Of a stretch of DNA of 64,000 bases, positions 26,703 through 35,959 are shown one piece after another; the first letter of the stretch is position 1, and each line of letters starts with the position of its first letter. Below the pieces are notes generated by a model. It had not been told where the DNA came from, made no database searches, and saw only the letters and a program-made list of their open reading frames with translations. The stretch spans positions 4,526,001 to 4,590,000 of the forward strand of contig NZ_AP029028.1 of NCBI RefSeq assembly GCF_037076565.1. The letters are read 5' to 3'. Position numbers and translations under genes: made by a program. The stretch is from Herbaspirillum sp. DW155 (lineage in GTDB: Bacteria; Pseudomonadota; Gammaproteobacteria; Burkholderiales; Burkholderiaceae_D).

Positions 26703-27067
26703 GCCCTCTCCATTCCCCAGATGAAAGATGCCGAACATACCGCGCCTGAAAACGGATACCAATTCAAATATCAAATAAACGTTATGCGGATTTGAAGGAT
26801 TCTCAAGAAAACTGATGAAGGTATGATGACGCCGCACAGTTTCCATACGGATACATTCCGACATCGCGCGCCGATACCGCGCGACCCGCTACAGCCAGCA
26901 GCATGGTCTCCCACAGCGCGATCCGCATGGCCGTGCGCCGCTGCCAAGCGACAGGCGCGCCCCTACCCTGCCCGTCTCCGCTAGCGAATACAGCGGTCGA
27001 AACGCCTGCGACGCGCTCCGATAGACCGAACGCAACTTTCGCCTGTTGATGAAATGGGTTCCAACCA
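26703..27067. other. Divergent intergenic region, LysR and HD-GYP genes
   Basis: About 365 bases carry the two divergent promoters. I see AT-rich stretches near 26750-26780 but no clear LysR palindrome or other structure. Confidence 0.4.
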
Positions 27068-28303
27068 ATGCTCAAGAAAATCAAGGTCGGGGACTTGGTC
27101 CTCGGGATGTATTTTTGCGGATTCGAGGCCGGCTGGCTGGCACACCCGTTCTGGAAGACACGCTTTTTGCTCAGGCGGGAAAGCGATCTGCAGCAGGCGC
27201 TCGAGAGCGGCATTGCCTATTGCTGGATCGATGTATCACGTGGCGCGGATGTGGAGAATGCGGAGGATGTAGAGGATGCCGGGACAAGCGCGCAAGCACC
27301 CGCGCCGTCCATGACGCCTGACAGCGCCTTCCCCGCCGCGCCGGAGAGCGCCAGCGCAGTGGCCTTGCGCGAACATGCGCGGGAGATTACCCGCAACATG
27401 TTCAATGCCGCACGCATGGGCAAGCTGGTGGAACTGCCGCAGTGCCTGGCGCTGGTGGAGGAGATCGCCTGCTCGGTGCTGCGTGACCCGAACGGCCTGC
27501 TGAGCGTATTGCGCCTGAAGCTCGATGACGAATATACCTATCTGCATTCGGTGGCGGTCTGCGCACTGATGGTGGCCCTGGGCCGTACGCTGGGACTGAG
27601 TGAAGCGGCCTGCCGCGAAGCGGGACTGAGCGGCTACCTGCATGACGTCGGCAAGGCATTCATCGACAAGGACATCCTCAACAAACCCGGCAAGCTGAGC
27701 GACAAGGAATTTGAACTGATCAAGCAGCATCCGGAACTGGGCTACCAGTACCTGATCCGGAACCCGGACATCCCGGACTATGCCTGCGACGTCTGCCGCC
27801 ATCACCACGAACGCATGGATGGGCGAGGCTATCCCGATGCCCTGCCGGCCGAATCGATCTCGCTGTATGCGCGCATGACGACGGTCTGTGATGTCTATGA
27901 TGCGCTGACCTCGGAACGCCCCTACAAGCACGGCTGGGATCCGGCCGAAGCGATCTCGCAGATGGCCAGATGGGAAGGTCATTTCGACCGCCGCCTGCTG
28001 CTGGCTTTCGTCAAGACCCTGGGTATCTATCCGGTGGGTTCGCTGGTGCGGCTGGAATCGGGACTGGCCGGGCTGGTGATCCGTCAGAACGCAGCTGACC
28101 TGACCCGGCCCGTACTCCAGGTCGTGCATGGCCGCGAGCGGCCAGACCTCGCCGCAGGCGGCGTACTGGACCTGATGGACTGGCCGCGCTCGGACACCAT
28201 CATCGGACGCGGCGACGATGAATGGATCCGCCTGCGCCAGCTGACCAACGCGCATTCAGGTCCGCCACAAGAGGGTACGAACGGACAGCCGGCGTCCTGC
28301 TGA
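27068..28303 (+). CDS. HD-GYP domain cyclic-di-GMP phosphodiesterase
   Basis: This 411-residue protein starts with a DUF3391-like N-terminal region (MLKKIKVGDLVLGMYFCGFE) and has an HD-GYP domain at about residues 140-320. The catalytic signatures are complete: YLHDVGKAFID (HD) and HHHERMDGRGYPDAL (GYP). Such enzymes hydrolyse c-di-GMP and so favour motility over biofilm. There is no membrane segment. It sits between regulators and the liv operon, on the opposite strand from liv. Confidence 0.92.
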   Translation: MLKKIKVGDLVLGMYFCGFEAGWLAHPFWKTRFLLRRESDLQQALESGIAYCWIDVSRGADVENAEDVEDAGTSAQAPAPSMTPDSAFPAAPESASAVALREHAREITRNMFNAARMGKLVELPQCLALVEEIACSVLRDPNGLLSVLRLKLDDEYTYLHSVAVCALMVALGRTLGLSEAACREAGLSGYLHDVGKAFIDKDILNKPGKLSDKEFELIKQHPELGYQYLIRNPDIPDYACDVCRHHHERMDGRGYPDALPAESISLYARMTTVCDVYDALTSERPYKHGWDPAEAISQMARWEGHFDRRLLLAFVKTLGIYPVGSLVRLESGLAGLVIRQNAADLTRPVLQVVHGRERPDLAAGGVLDLMDWPRSDTIIGRGDDEWIRLRQLTNAHSGPPQEGTNGQPASC

Positions 28304-28342
28304 TCCTGGGTAATGAAAGGTCGGGCCACCGCGCAGGCGCGC

Positions 28343-29044
28343 TCAGGCCACCGCCACCAGCCGGTCCAGTTTCTCGCCATCGGCCAGCAGGCTCTGGCTG
28401 TCCGAAGCATGCACGATGCGGCCGCGATCGAGCACGATGGCGCGCTGGGTCAATGACAGCGCCATGCGCGCGTGCTGTTCGACCACGATCACCGACATGC
28501 CTTCCTCGCTGACCAGGCGACGAATCACCTTCAGCAGTTCCTGCACGATGATGGGGGCCAGCCCTTCCATCGGTTCGTCCAGCAGCAGGATGCTGGGACT
28601 GGTCATGAGCGCGCGGGCAATCGCCAGCATCTGCTGCTCGCCACCGGAGAGCTGGTTGCCCATGTTGTGGCGACGCTCATGCAGGCGCGGGAATATCTGG
28701 TAAATCTTTTGCAGATTCCACTGGCCACCGCGCTCGACCACCGTCAGGTGTTCTTCCACCGACAGAGAAGGAAACATGAAGCGTTCCTGCGGCACCCAGC
28801 CCAGGCCTGCGTGGGCGCGCTTGTGGGTGGGCACGCGGGCGATGTTGCCGCCACGCCAGCGGATGCTGCCACCGTGCAGGCGGGTCAGGCCCATGAGCGT
28901 GATCAAGAGGCTGGTCTTGCCCACGCCGTTGCGGCCCAGCAGGGCCAGGCTCTCGCCTTCGTTCATGGCGAAGGAGATGTCTTCCAGCACGATCGATTCG
29001 CCATAGCCGGCGCTGACCTTTTCCAGTGCCAGCAGTTCAGACAT
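28343..29044 (-). CDS. livF: Branched-chain-type ABC transporter ATP-binding protein LivF
   Basis: This 233-residue ATPase has Walker A GRNGVGKTSL, signature LSGGEQQML and Walker B ILLLDEPMEGLAP. The ATG at 29044 overlaps the end of livG by eight bases; residues upstream in this frame belong to livG. It is the last gene of the livHMGF set. Given the gene neighbourhood it most likely serves aromatic acid rather than amino acid uptake. Confidence 0.92.
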   Translation of the reverse strand: MSELLALEKVSAGYGESIVLEDISFAMNEGESLALLGRNGVGKTSLLITLMGLTRLHGGSIRWRGGNIARVPTHKRAHAGLGWVPQERFMFPSLSVEEHLTVVERGGQWNLQKIYQIFPRLHERRHNMGNQLSGGEQQMLAIARALMTSPSILLLDEPMEGLAPIIVQELLKVIRRLVSEEGMSVIVVEQHARMALSLTQRAIVLDRGRIVHASDSQSLLADGEKLDRLVAVA

Positions 29045-29810
29045 GTTCGGCCTCCCCCAGATAGACTTCCTTGACCCGCTGGTCGGCGGCGATCTCGGCG
29101 GGCGTGCCTTCCACCAGCACCTTGCCGCCCACCAGCACGGTGATGCGTTCGGCAAAACGGAAGACCAGTCCCATGTCATGTTCAATGAAGACGATGGTGA
29201 CCTCGCGTGGCAATTGCGCGATCACCTCGAAGAGCTCGCGGCTTTCCGCCGAGGGAATGCCGGCCGCCGGTTCATCCAGCAGCAAGACCTTGGGTCTGGT
29301 CGCCAGCGCCAGCGCGATCTCGACCAGACGCTGCTTGCCATAGGCCAGGCTGCGCGTGATGCTGTTGGCTTCCTGCTCCAGCTTCAGCGAGACCAGCAAG
29401 GCCATGGCTTCTTCCACCACCTCGGTCTGGCTGGCCACGGTCTGGTACCACCGGTATTGCAGGCCGCGCCGCTCCTGAATGGCCAGCACCACCGACTCCA
29501 GCACCGTGAGTCCGGCGAAGAGCGTATTGATCTGGAAGGTGCGCGTCATGCCACGCTTGACGCGCTCATGCTGGGGCAGCGCGGTGATGTCCTCGCCGCC
29601 GAACCAGACCTTGCCGCTGCTCGGGGCAAAGCCGCCGGTCAACAGGTTGATGAAGGTGGTCTTGCCCGCACCATTCGGGCCGATCAGCGCATGACGTGCG
29701 CCGGGTGCAAAGCTGAGCGAAACGTCGCTATTGGCCACGAAGCTGCCCCAGCGCTTGCTCAGGCCCTCCGTGCGCAGCGTGGTATCGGCAGGATGCAGAT
29801 GCGTGCTCAT
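29037..29810 (-). CDS. livG: Branched-chain-type ABC transporter ATP-binding protein LivG
   Basis: This 257-residue ATPase has Walker A GPNGAGKTTF, Walker B VLLLDEPAAGIPS and the LivG-type His switch (IEHDMGLV). The ABC signature is the divergent LAYGKQRLVEIA form usual in LivG, not LSGGQ. Its ATG overlaps the livM stop by four bases. Confidence 0.92.
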   Translation of the reverse strand: MSTHLHPADTTLRTEGLSKRWGSFVANSDVSLSFAPGARHALIGPNGAGKTTFINLLTGGFAPSSGKVWFGGEDITALPQHERVKRGMTRTFQINTLFAGLTVLESVVLAIQERRGLQYRWYQTVASQTEVVEEAMALLVSLKLEQEANSITRSLAYGKQRLVEIALALATRPKVLLLDEPAAGIPSAESRELFEVIAQLPREVTIVFIEHDMGLVFRFAERITVLVGGKVLVEGTPAEIAADQRVKEVYLGEAEHV

Positions 29811-30835
29811 GCGCGGCCTCCCTTGAAGAACTTGTCGCGCAGCACGGCCAGTCCACCGAGCAGACCGCCGCGCGCAAACAGGACGATGACGATCAGCAGC
29901 AGGCCGATCCAGAATTGCCAGTAAGCCGGATTGAGCCCGGAGAGCGTGTCCTGCGCCAGCATGTAGACCAGCGCGCCGACCAGCCCGCCATACAGGCGAC
30001 CGGTACCGCCCAGCACCAGGATGATGAGCAGTTCGGCCGAGCGCGGGAAGCCCAGCACGTCCAGTCCGACGAACTGCGTGGTCTGCGCCAGCAGCGCGCC
30101 GGCCACGCCAGCCACGGCCGCAGCGATGGTGAAGATCACGACCAGACGCCGGTTGACGTCCGCGCCGATGGCCGGCATGCGGCGGCCACCCTCGCGAATG
30201 CCGCGCAGGCCCAGGCCGAAGGGCGAATTGACCAGGCGCCGCAGCACCACGAACAACAACAGCAGCACCGCGAAACTGTAGCCATAGGCGACGCGACCAT
30301 TAAGGTCGAATTCAAAGACCCCGAAGATCTTGCCCATCACCATGCCCGACAAACCATCCACGCCGCCCGTGATGGAGGCCGCCTTGTTGGCCGCCTCGAA
30401 CAGCATCAGGCCGATGCCCAGTGTCACCATCAGGCGCGTCAGGTCGGCCCCGCGCACCACCAGAAAGCTCACCAGAAACCCGGCGATGGCCGCCACCCCG
30501 GCCGCCAGCAGCAGACCCGTGATGGGCTCGCCCCAGCCATGCACCGCCAGCAGGCCGGCCGTATAGGCACCGAGGCCGAAGAAGGCGGCATGGCCCAGCG
30601 AGACGATACCGGCATAACCGAGGATGAGATCGAGCGAGAGCGCGAACAGGCCCACGATCATGATCTGGCTGATCAGCACCAGATAATCGGGGAAGACGAA
30701 ATAGGCCGCGACCGGCAACAGCCAGAAGGCGATCTCCAGTGGCGTCCAGCGGTCGTTGGGCAGGTGCAGGGCAGGCTTCATGGCGGGCTTTCCGGTGCGG
30801 GCTGCGGGTAAGGAAGTGGAGTTGAAGGTACTCAT
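29807..30835 (-). CDS. livM: Branched-chain-type ABC transporter permease LivM
   Basis: This 342-residue permease has about nine to ten membrane helices and the conserved LGYAGIVSLGHAAFFGLGAY motif. An Arg/Lys-containing cytoplasmic loop (GLGLRGIREGGRRMPAIGAD) is the coupling region for the ATPase. It overlaps livH by four bases (ATGA) and livG by four bases. Confidence 0.92.
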   Translation of the reverse strand: MSTFNSTSLPAARTGKPAMKPALHLPNDRWTPLEIAFWLLPVAAYFVFPDYLVLISQIMIVGLFALSLDLILGYAGIVSLGHAAFFGLGAYTAGLLAVHGWGEPITGLLLAAGVAAIAGFLVSFLVVRGADLTRLMVTLGIGLMLFEAANKAASITGGVDGLSGMVMGKIFGVFEFDLNGRVAYGYSFAVLLLLFVVLRRLVNSPFGLGLRGIREGGRRMPAIGADVNRRLVVIFTIAAAVAGVAGALLAQTTQFVGLDVLGFPRSAELLIILVLGGTGRLYGGLVGALVYMLAQDTLSGLNPAYWQFWIGLLLIVIVLFARGGLLGGLAVLRDKFFKGGRA

Positions 30836-31698
30836 CCGCGTCTGCGCATCAGGCCGGCCGGGAACAGGATCAGCAGCACCACCATCAGGCCATAGATGAC
30901 GAAGGCGCCGATCTCGGGCACGTAATATTTTCCGGCCACGTCGAACACGCCCAGGATGACCGCGGCCAGCAGCGGCCCCTTGATGGTGCCGGCACCGCCC
31001 ACGGCCACCACCAGCAGGAAGTAGACCATGTACTTGACCGGGAAGGTCGGGTCCAGCCCCAGCACATCGATGCCCAGCCCACCGCCCAGACCCGCCAGAC
31101 CCGAGCCGAGCGCGAAGGTCAGGCTGAAGACACGGCTGACGTTGATGCCGAGCCCGGCGGCGGCGACCTGGTTATCGACCGAGGCGCGGATCTGCGCACC
31201 GAAGCGGGTGCGCTCGATCAACAGCCCCAGCGCCACCGTGACCACCACCACGACACCGATCAGGAAGACGCGATAGGCCCCCACCTCCAGCCCCAGCAGC
31301 CAGACCTGTCCGCGCAGCCAGTCCGGCAGCACCACCGGCTGCTGGGTCGGCCCCCACTGCCAGGTGGCCGCAGCCACCGACATGAAGGTCAGGCCGATGG
31401 AAAACAGCACCTGGTCAAGATGGCTGGCCTTGTAGAGACGGCGATAGAGGGAGCGTTCGAGCACCAGCCCGACCAGCGCGGCGGCGATGAAGGCCAATGG
31501 CAGCGTCGCCAGGAAGGGCAGGCCGATACCGTTGAGCAGCGTCACGCAGACATAGCCGCCCAGCATGGCAAAGGCACCGTGTGCGAGGTTGATGAAATTC
31601 ATCATGCCCATGGTCACCGACAGGCCCACGCTGATGAGGAACAGCAGGCTGCCATAGGCGATGCCGTCGAAGAGCACACCGAGGAAGTTGCCTAGCAT
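30832..31698 (-). CDS. livH: Branched-chain-type ABC transporter permease LivH
   Basis: This 288-residue permease has about eight helices and the MGMMNFINLAHGAFAMLGGY motif of LivH. It is the first of four overlapping liv genes on the minus strand. There is no binding-protein gene in this set; the paralogous binding proteins at 21705 and 37627 are the candidates to feed it. It lies 253 bases downstream of pcaF on the same strand and may be partly co-transcribed with pcaIJF. Confidence 0.92.
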   Translation of the reverse strand: MLGNFLGVLFDGIAYGSLLFLISVGLSVTMGMMNFINLAHGAFAMLGGYVCVTLLNGIGLPFLATLPLAFIAAALVGLVLERSLYRRLYKASHLDQVLFSIGLTFMSVAAATWQWGPTQQPVVLPDWLRGQVWLLGLEVGAYRVFLIGVVVVVTVALGLLIERTRFGAQIRASVDNQVAAAGLGINVSRVFSLTFALGSGLAGLGGGLGIDVLGLDPTFPVKYMVYFLLVVAVGGAGTIKGPLLAAVILGVFDVAGKYYVPEIGAFVIYGLMVVLLILFPAGLMRRRG

Positions 31699-31951
31699 GG
31701 CGCACCTCCCCGCCGACGATTGCTGGGCGCAGCCGCACGCGGCGCGCAGTCATGATGCGGATGCATGATGCGATGTGTCTCCTCTTCTGGCCTGCGGCTC
31801 TCTTTTTTCGGTGGCCGCTTGGAAATGGGATAAATTATTTTTCTATTGTGCTGCGCCTGCCTCAATGCATGCCTGATCAATTTTCACGAAGACCACGGCG
31901 GAATTCATGGATGGCGCAACGCCGCGTGTGCGTCACGCCATTCCGGGTAGA

Positions 31952-33154
31952 TCAGACGCGCTCGATCACCATCGCGATACCCTGCCCCACGCCGATGCAC
32001 ATGGTGCACAGCGCGTAGCGGCCACCCGTGCGCTCCAGCTGATAGGTGGCGGTCGTGACCAGACGGGCACCGCTCATGCCCAGCGGATGGCCCAAGGCAA
32101 TGGCGCCGCCATTGGGGTTCACGCGGGCATCGTCATCGGCCACACCCAGTTCGCGCAACACCGCCAGGCCTTGCGAGGCGAAGGCTTCGTTGAGTTCGAT
32201 CACGTCCATCTGATCGATGCTCATGCCCAGTTGCGCCAGCAGCTTCTTGCTGGCCGGGGCCGGGCCCATGCCCATGATGCGCGGCGCAACACCGGCCGTA
32301 GCCATGCCCAGGATGCGGGCGCGCGGCTTGAGCCGGTATTTCTCCACGGCCTCGGCACTGGCCAGCAGCAAGGCGCACGCGCCATCGTTGACGCCCGAGG
32401 CATTGCCGGCGGTAACGCTACCATCGGGCCGGACCACGCCCTTCAGACGGGCCAGCGCTTCCATGCTGGTCGCGCGCGGATGTTCATCCTGGCTCACGGT
32501 GATGGGGTCGCCCTTCTTCTGCGGGATGACCACCGGGACGATTTCCTGCGCCAGGGTGCCGTTGGCCTGCGCGGCGGCAGCCTTGGCCTGGCTGCGCACG
32601 GCGAACTGGTCCTGGTCTTCGCGGCTGATCTTGAAATCGACGGCGACGTTTTCGGCGGTCTCGGGCATGGCATCCACGCCATACTTCTGCTTCATCAGGG
32701 CATTGACGAAACGCCAGCCGATGGTGGTGTCCTGGATCGCGGCCTGACGTGAGAAGGCGCTGTCGGCCTTGCCCATCACGAAGGGGGCGCGGGTCATCGA
32801 TTCGACACCGCCGGCAATCATCAGCTGGGTCTCGCCGGACTTGATGGCGCGCGCGGCCGTGCCCAGCGCATCCATGCCGGAACCGCACAGGCGGTTGATG
32901 GTGCTGCCCGGCACTTCCTGCGGCAGGCCGGCCAGCAGCAGTGACATGCGTGCCACGTTACGGTTGTCTTCACCGGCCTGATTGGCGCAGCCGAAGATCA
33001 CATCATCGACAGCCTTCCAGTCCACCTGCGGATTGCGCTCCATGAGCGCGCGCAGCGGCACGGCACCCAGATCATCGGCGCGCACGTCCTTGAGCGCGCC
33101 GCCATAGCGGCCGATGGGGGTACGGATGGCGTCACAGATAAATACGTCTTTCAT
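31952..33154 (-). CDS. pcaF: 3-Oxoadipyl-CoA thiolase
   Basis: This 400-residue thiolase carries the acyl-accepting Cys in [15 protein letters not shown], the active-site His in [10 protein letters not shown] and the second Cys in [10 protein letters not shown]. The N-terminus ([20 protein letters not shown]) and length match PcaF, which cleaves beta-ketoadipyl-CoA to succinyl-CoA and acetyl-CoA. It follows pcaIJ with 30 bases between, completing the pathway. Confidence 0.95.
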   Translation of the reverse strand: MKDVFICDAIRTPIGRYGGALKDVRADDLGAVPLRALMERNPQVDWKAVDDVIFGCANQAGEDNRNVARMSLLLAGLPQEVPGSTINRLCGSGMDALGTAARAIKSGETQLMIAGGVESMTRAPFVMGKADSAFSRQAAIQDTTIGWRFVNALMKQKYGVDAMPETAENVAVDFKISREDQDQFAVRSQAKAAAAQANGTLAQEIVPVVIPQKKGDPITVSQDEHPRATSMEALARLKGVVRPDGSVTAGNASGVNDGACALLLASAEAVEKYRLKPRARILGMATAGVAPRIMGMGPAPASKKLLAQLGMSIDQMDVIELNEAFASQGLAVLRELGVADDDARVNPNGGAIALGHPLGMSGARLVTTATYQLERTGGRYALCTMCIGVGQGIAMVIERV

Positions 33155-33184
33155 GCATTCCTCACAGCGATAAGAGTGACGGGT

Positions 33185-33826
33185 TCAGGCGGCCGGGCGC
33201 AGCGGCGCGCCGGTCATCTCCTGCAATTGCTCGAAGGACAGGCCTTCGACGATCTCGCGCACCTGCAGGCCTTGCGGGGTCACATCGATGACGGCCAGGT
33301 CGGTGTAGATGCGATTGACGCAACCGATACCGGTCAGCGGATAGGAACACGCTTGCACCAGCTTGCTCTCGCCGGTCTTGGTCTGGTGGTCCATCATCAC
33401 GAACACCTGCTTGGCGCCGATGGCCAGGTCCATCGCACCGCCCACCGCAGGGATGGCGTCGGGCGCACCGGTATGCCAGTTGGCCAGGTCGCCCTTGGCC
33501 GAGACCTGGAAGGCACCCAGCACGCAGATGTCGAGATGGCCGCCGCGCATCATCGCGAACGAATCCGCATGGTGGAAGTAGGCGCCACCCGTGAGCAGGG
33601 TGACCGGCTGCTTGCCGGCATTGATGAGGTCTTCGTCTTCCTCGCCGGGAGCCGGGGCCGGGCCCATGCCGAGCACACCGTTTTCGCTGTGCAGGAAGAT
33701 TTCCTTGTCGGCCGGCAGATAGTTGGCCACCTTGGTCGGCAGGCCGATGCCCAGGTTCACGTAGGCGCCCTCGGGAATATCCTGGGCCACGCGGGCGGCG
33801 ATCTCTTCACGGGTAAAGCGCTTCAT
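33185..33826 (-). CDS. pcaJ: 3-Oxoadipate CoA-transferase beta subunit
   Basis: This 213-residue subunit carries the catalytic Glu in the SENGVLGMGPAP motif of class I CoA-transferases, and the segment QTKTGESKLVQACSYPLTG. It moves CoA from succinyl-CoA to beta-ketoadipate. It overlaps pcaI by four bases. Confidence 0.95.
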   Translation of the reverse strand: MKRFTREEIAARVAQDIPEGAYVNLGIGLPTKVANYLPADKEIFLHSENGVLGMGPAPAPGEEDEDLINAGKQPVTLLTGGAYFHHADSFAMMRGGHLDICVLGAFQVSAKGDLANWHTGAPDAIPAVGGAMDLAIGAKQVFVMMDHQTKTGESKLVQACSYPLTGIGCVNRIYTDLAVIDVTPQGLQVREIVEGLSFEQLQEMTGAPLRPAA

Positions 33827-34497
33827 TGCTGTGCCTCCTTGGTTTGCACGATCCGCTGCACGAAGATGCCGGGCGTGATGATGTTTTCCGGATCGAGCTG
33901 GCCCAGCTCTACCACTTCGCTCACCTGAGCGATGGTGACCTTGGCGGCCATGGCCATGATGGGACCGAAGTTGCGCGCGGTCTTGCGATACACCAGGTTG
34001 CCCCAGCGGTCGCCACGCAGCGCCTTGATGAGCGCGAAGTCGGCGTGGATGGGCGACTCCAGCACGTAGTGCTTGCCATCGATCAAGCGGGTTTCCTTGC
34101 CTTCGGCCAGCATGGTGCCATAACCGGTGGGGGAGAAGAATCCGCCGATGCCGGCACCGGCGGCGCGAATGCGCTCGGCCAGGTTGCCTTGCGGGGTCAG
34201 TTCCAGTTCGATTTCGCCGGCGCGGTAGAGCGCATCGAAGACGTGGGAATCGGTCTGGCGCGGGAAGGAACAGATGATCTTTCTGACACGCCTGGTCTTG
34301 AGCAAGGCGGCCAGGCCGGTATCGCCGTTGCCGGCATTGTTGTTGACGATGGTCAGATCGCGCGCGCCCTGGGCGATCAGCGCATCGATCAGGGCCGAGG
34401 GCATGCCGGCATTGCCGAAGCCACCGATCATGATGGTGGCGCCATCATGGATATCGGCCACCGCCTGCTCCAGGGAGTCAGAAATTTTATTGATCAC
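33823..34497 (-). CDS. pcaI: 3-Oxoadipate CoA-transferase alpha subunit
   Basis: This 224-residue subunit has the glycine-rich CoA-binding motif IMIGGFGNAGMPSALIDAL and GGFFSPTGYGTMLAEGKE. It is first in pcaIJF, divergent from pcaR, with several IclR-type operators in the 369-base gap. Confidence 0.95.
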   Translation of the reverse strand: MINKISDSLEQAVADIHDGATIMIGGFGNAGMPSALIDALIAQGARDLTIVNNNAGNGDTGLAALLKTRRVRKIICSFPRQTDSHVFDALYRAGEIELELTPQGNLAERIRAAGAGIGGFFSPTGYGTMLAEGKETRLIDGKHYVLESPIHADFALIKALRGDRWGNLVYRKTARNFGPIMAMAAKVTIAQVSEVVELGQLDPENIITPGIFVQRIVQTKEAQQ

Positions 34498-34663
34498 GTT
34501 GCTCTCACTTTAGATGAGGCGCCTGCAACTGCGCCTGCTGGATGCCTGGCCGCACTTCTCTGTGCCATGCGGTCAGGCGCTTCGGGACTTGTCTGTGCCG
34601 GTGTGGACGGGCATGTCGGCGGGTTCAGAGGGGCGTCAACAGGGCTCAACGGGCGTCGGCGGG

Positions 34664-34680
34664 CTGACGTTTTCTGCACC
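34664..34680 (+). repeat. 17-base intergenic repeat, copy 1
   Basis: CTGACGTTTTCTGCACC occurs here and again at 45675-45691 and 49289-49305, each time in a short gene-free interval within the aromatic catabolic region. This copy sits just before the pcaI/pcaR operators. Confidence 0.7.
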
Positions 34681-34684
34681 GATA

Positions 34685-34701
34685 TGTTCGATCACCGAAC
34701 T
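34685..34701. promoter_or_regulatory. Probable PcaR operator, site 1
   Basis: TGTTCG-ATCAC-CGAACT matches the half-site and five-base spacing of the 16351 site. It is in tandem with site 2, 19 bases away. Confidence 0.65.
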
Positions 34702-34703
34702 AA

Positions 34704-34720
34704 TGTTTGATTTTCGCACA
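34704..34720. promoter_or_regulatory. Probable PcaR operator, site 2
   Basis: TGTTTG-ATTTT-CGCACA, same spacing. Its start is 19 bases from site 1, close to two helical turns, as expected for cooperative binding on one face. Confidence 0.65.
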
Positions 34721-34772
34721 AAAAGAGTTTAGCGATCCGGCTTGACGGCCGTCAAGAAAAAACCGCAGGATG

Positions 34773-34789
34773 TGTTCGCTTGCCGCACA
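34773..34789. promoter_or_regulatory. Probable PcaR operator, site 3
   Basis: TGTTCG-CTTGC-CGCACA, same spacing, closer to the pcaR start; it may serve autoregulation. Confidence 0.6.
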
Positions 34790-34866
34790 AAACGCTAAAA
34801 TCCTGACGTCACCTGACATTGCCCATACCGACCTCTTTCATCAGATCAGAGAGCCCATCAGAGCCC

Positions 34867-35808
34867 ATGCCCATCGCACCTGCTGCCAAAACCCGCAAGA
34901 CCGCCGCCAAAAGCGCCACCGCTGCCAAGGATGCCAAGCTGCCGAAGACTGCAGCCACGGCCAGTCGCCGCAGCAAGGCCAGGGACGAAGACCGGGGCGG
35001 CAGCGCGCCCGAGGCCGAACGCGAGCTGACCATCGCCGAAGAGATCGACGCCCTCACCGATCCCAGCTTCATGACCTCGCTGGCACGCGGACTGGCGGTG
35101 ATCCGCGCCTTCAGTGATTCGCGCCGCAGCCTGACCATCGCCCAGATCAGCCAGAAGACGGGCATTCCGCGAGCGGCCGTGCGGCGCTGCCTGCACACCT
35201 TGAAGCAACTGGGCTATGCCGATTCGGACGTCAACAATTTCTCGCTGCGTCCCAAGATCCTCACGCTGGGCTACTCCTATTTGTCGTCCACCCCGTTGAC
35301 CGTTTCTGCACAGCCCTACCTGAACAACATCAGCCGCACCCTGGGCGAGTCCTGCTCGCTGGCGGTGCTGGATGACAATGAAGTGCTCTACGTCGCGCGC
35401 TCGGCCACTTCGCGCGTGATGTCGGTGGCGCTCAATACCGGCAGTCGCCTGCCGGCCTATTGCACCTCGCTGGGCCGGGCCATGCTGGCGCATCTGCCGG
35501 ATGACCAGCTCAAGGCCTACTTCGAGAAGGTCAAGCTGCGCGCACTGACCGACAAGACGGTGGTCTCGCAACGACGCCTGCGCGACATCCTGGCCGGCGT
35601 GCGCGAGCAGGGTTATGCCGTCATCGATGAAGAACTCGAAGTCGGCCTGCGCTCCATCGCCGTGCCCGTGCGCGGCGCCTCCGGCAACGTGCTGGCGGCA
35701 TTGAACGTGGGCGCACAGGCCGCGCGCGTCTCGCTGGCACAGATGGAAGAAGAGATCCTGCCGGTGCTCTTGCGCGGCGCGCAGGAATTGTCGGTGCTGC
35801 TGCCCTGA
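34867..35808 (+). CDS. pcaR: IclR-family regulator PcaR
   Basis: From ATG 34867 the protein is 313 residues: a long Ala/Lys-rich N-terminal extension of about 60 residues, a winged helix-turn-helix (LTIAQISQKTGIPRAAVRRC) and an IclR effector domain (RLPAYCTSLGRAMLAHLP; VIDEELEVGLRSIAVPVRG). It is close to PcaR proteins that respond to beta-ketoadipate. Divergent from pcaIJF. No strong ribosome site marks the start; ATG 34819 in frame is possible. It is paralogous to the regulator at 15480. Confidence 0.88.
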   Translation: MPIAPAAKTRKTAAKSATAAKDAKLPKTAATASRRSKARDEDRGGSAPEAERELTIAEEIDALTDPSFMTSLARGLAVIRAFSDSRRSLTIAQISQKTGIPRAAVRRCLHTLKQLGYADSDVNNFSLRPKILTLGYSYLSSTPLTVSAQPYLNNISRTLGESCSLAVLDDNEVLYVARSATSRVMSVALNTGSRLPAYCTSLGRAMLAHLPDDQLKAYFEKVKLRALTDKTVVSQRRLRDILAGVREQGYAVIDEELEVGLRSIAVPVRGASGNVLAALNVGAQAARVSLAQMEEEILPVLLRGAQELSVLLP

Positions 35809-35815
35809 AAAAACA

Positions 35816-35847
35816 GGTCCGCGCCTCCTGCAAAGAGGAGCGCGGAC
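35816..35847 (-). terminator. Terminator for the porin gene
   Basis: GGTCCGCGC and GCGCGGACC with a CTCC/GGAG extension form a strong hairpin. On the minus strand it is followed by TGTTTTTTC, placing it 113 bases after the porin stop; it may also end pcaR. Confidence 0.7.
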
Positions 35848-35959
35848 CGAAGACAAAAACAGACCCTGCCTTTGTCGTACTGCGGATGTCGGCGCACCCA
35901 TCTGGTGTCCGGGTGCGCCATCCTCCTCAAGACTGCCTGTCGTTCATTGACCCGCCGGA

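Noticed and set aside
34664-34680. 17-mer considered as a sigma-54 promoter element
   Set aside because: Neither strand has the GG and GC dinucleotides at the required spacing.
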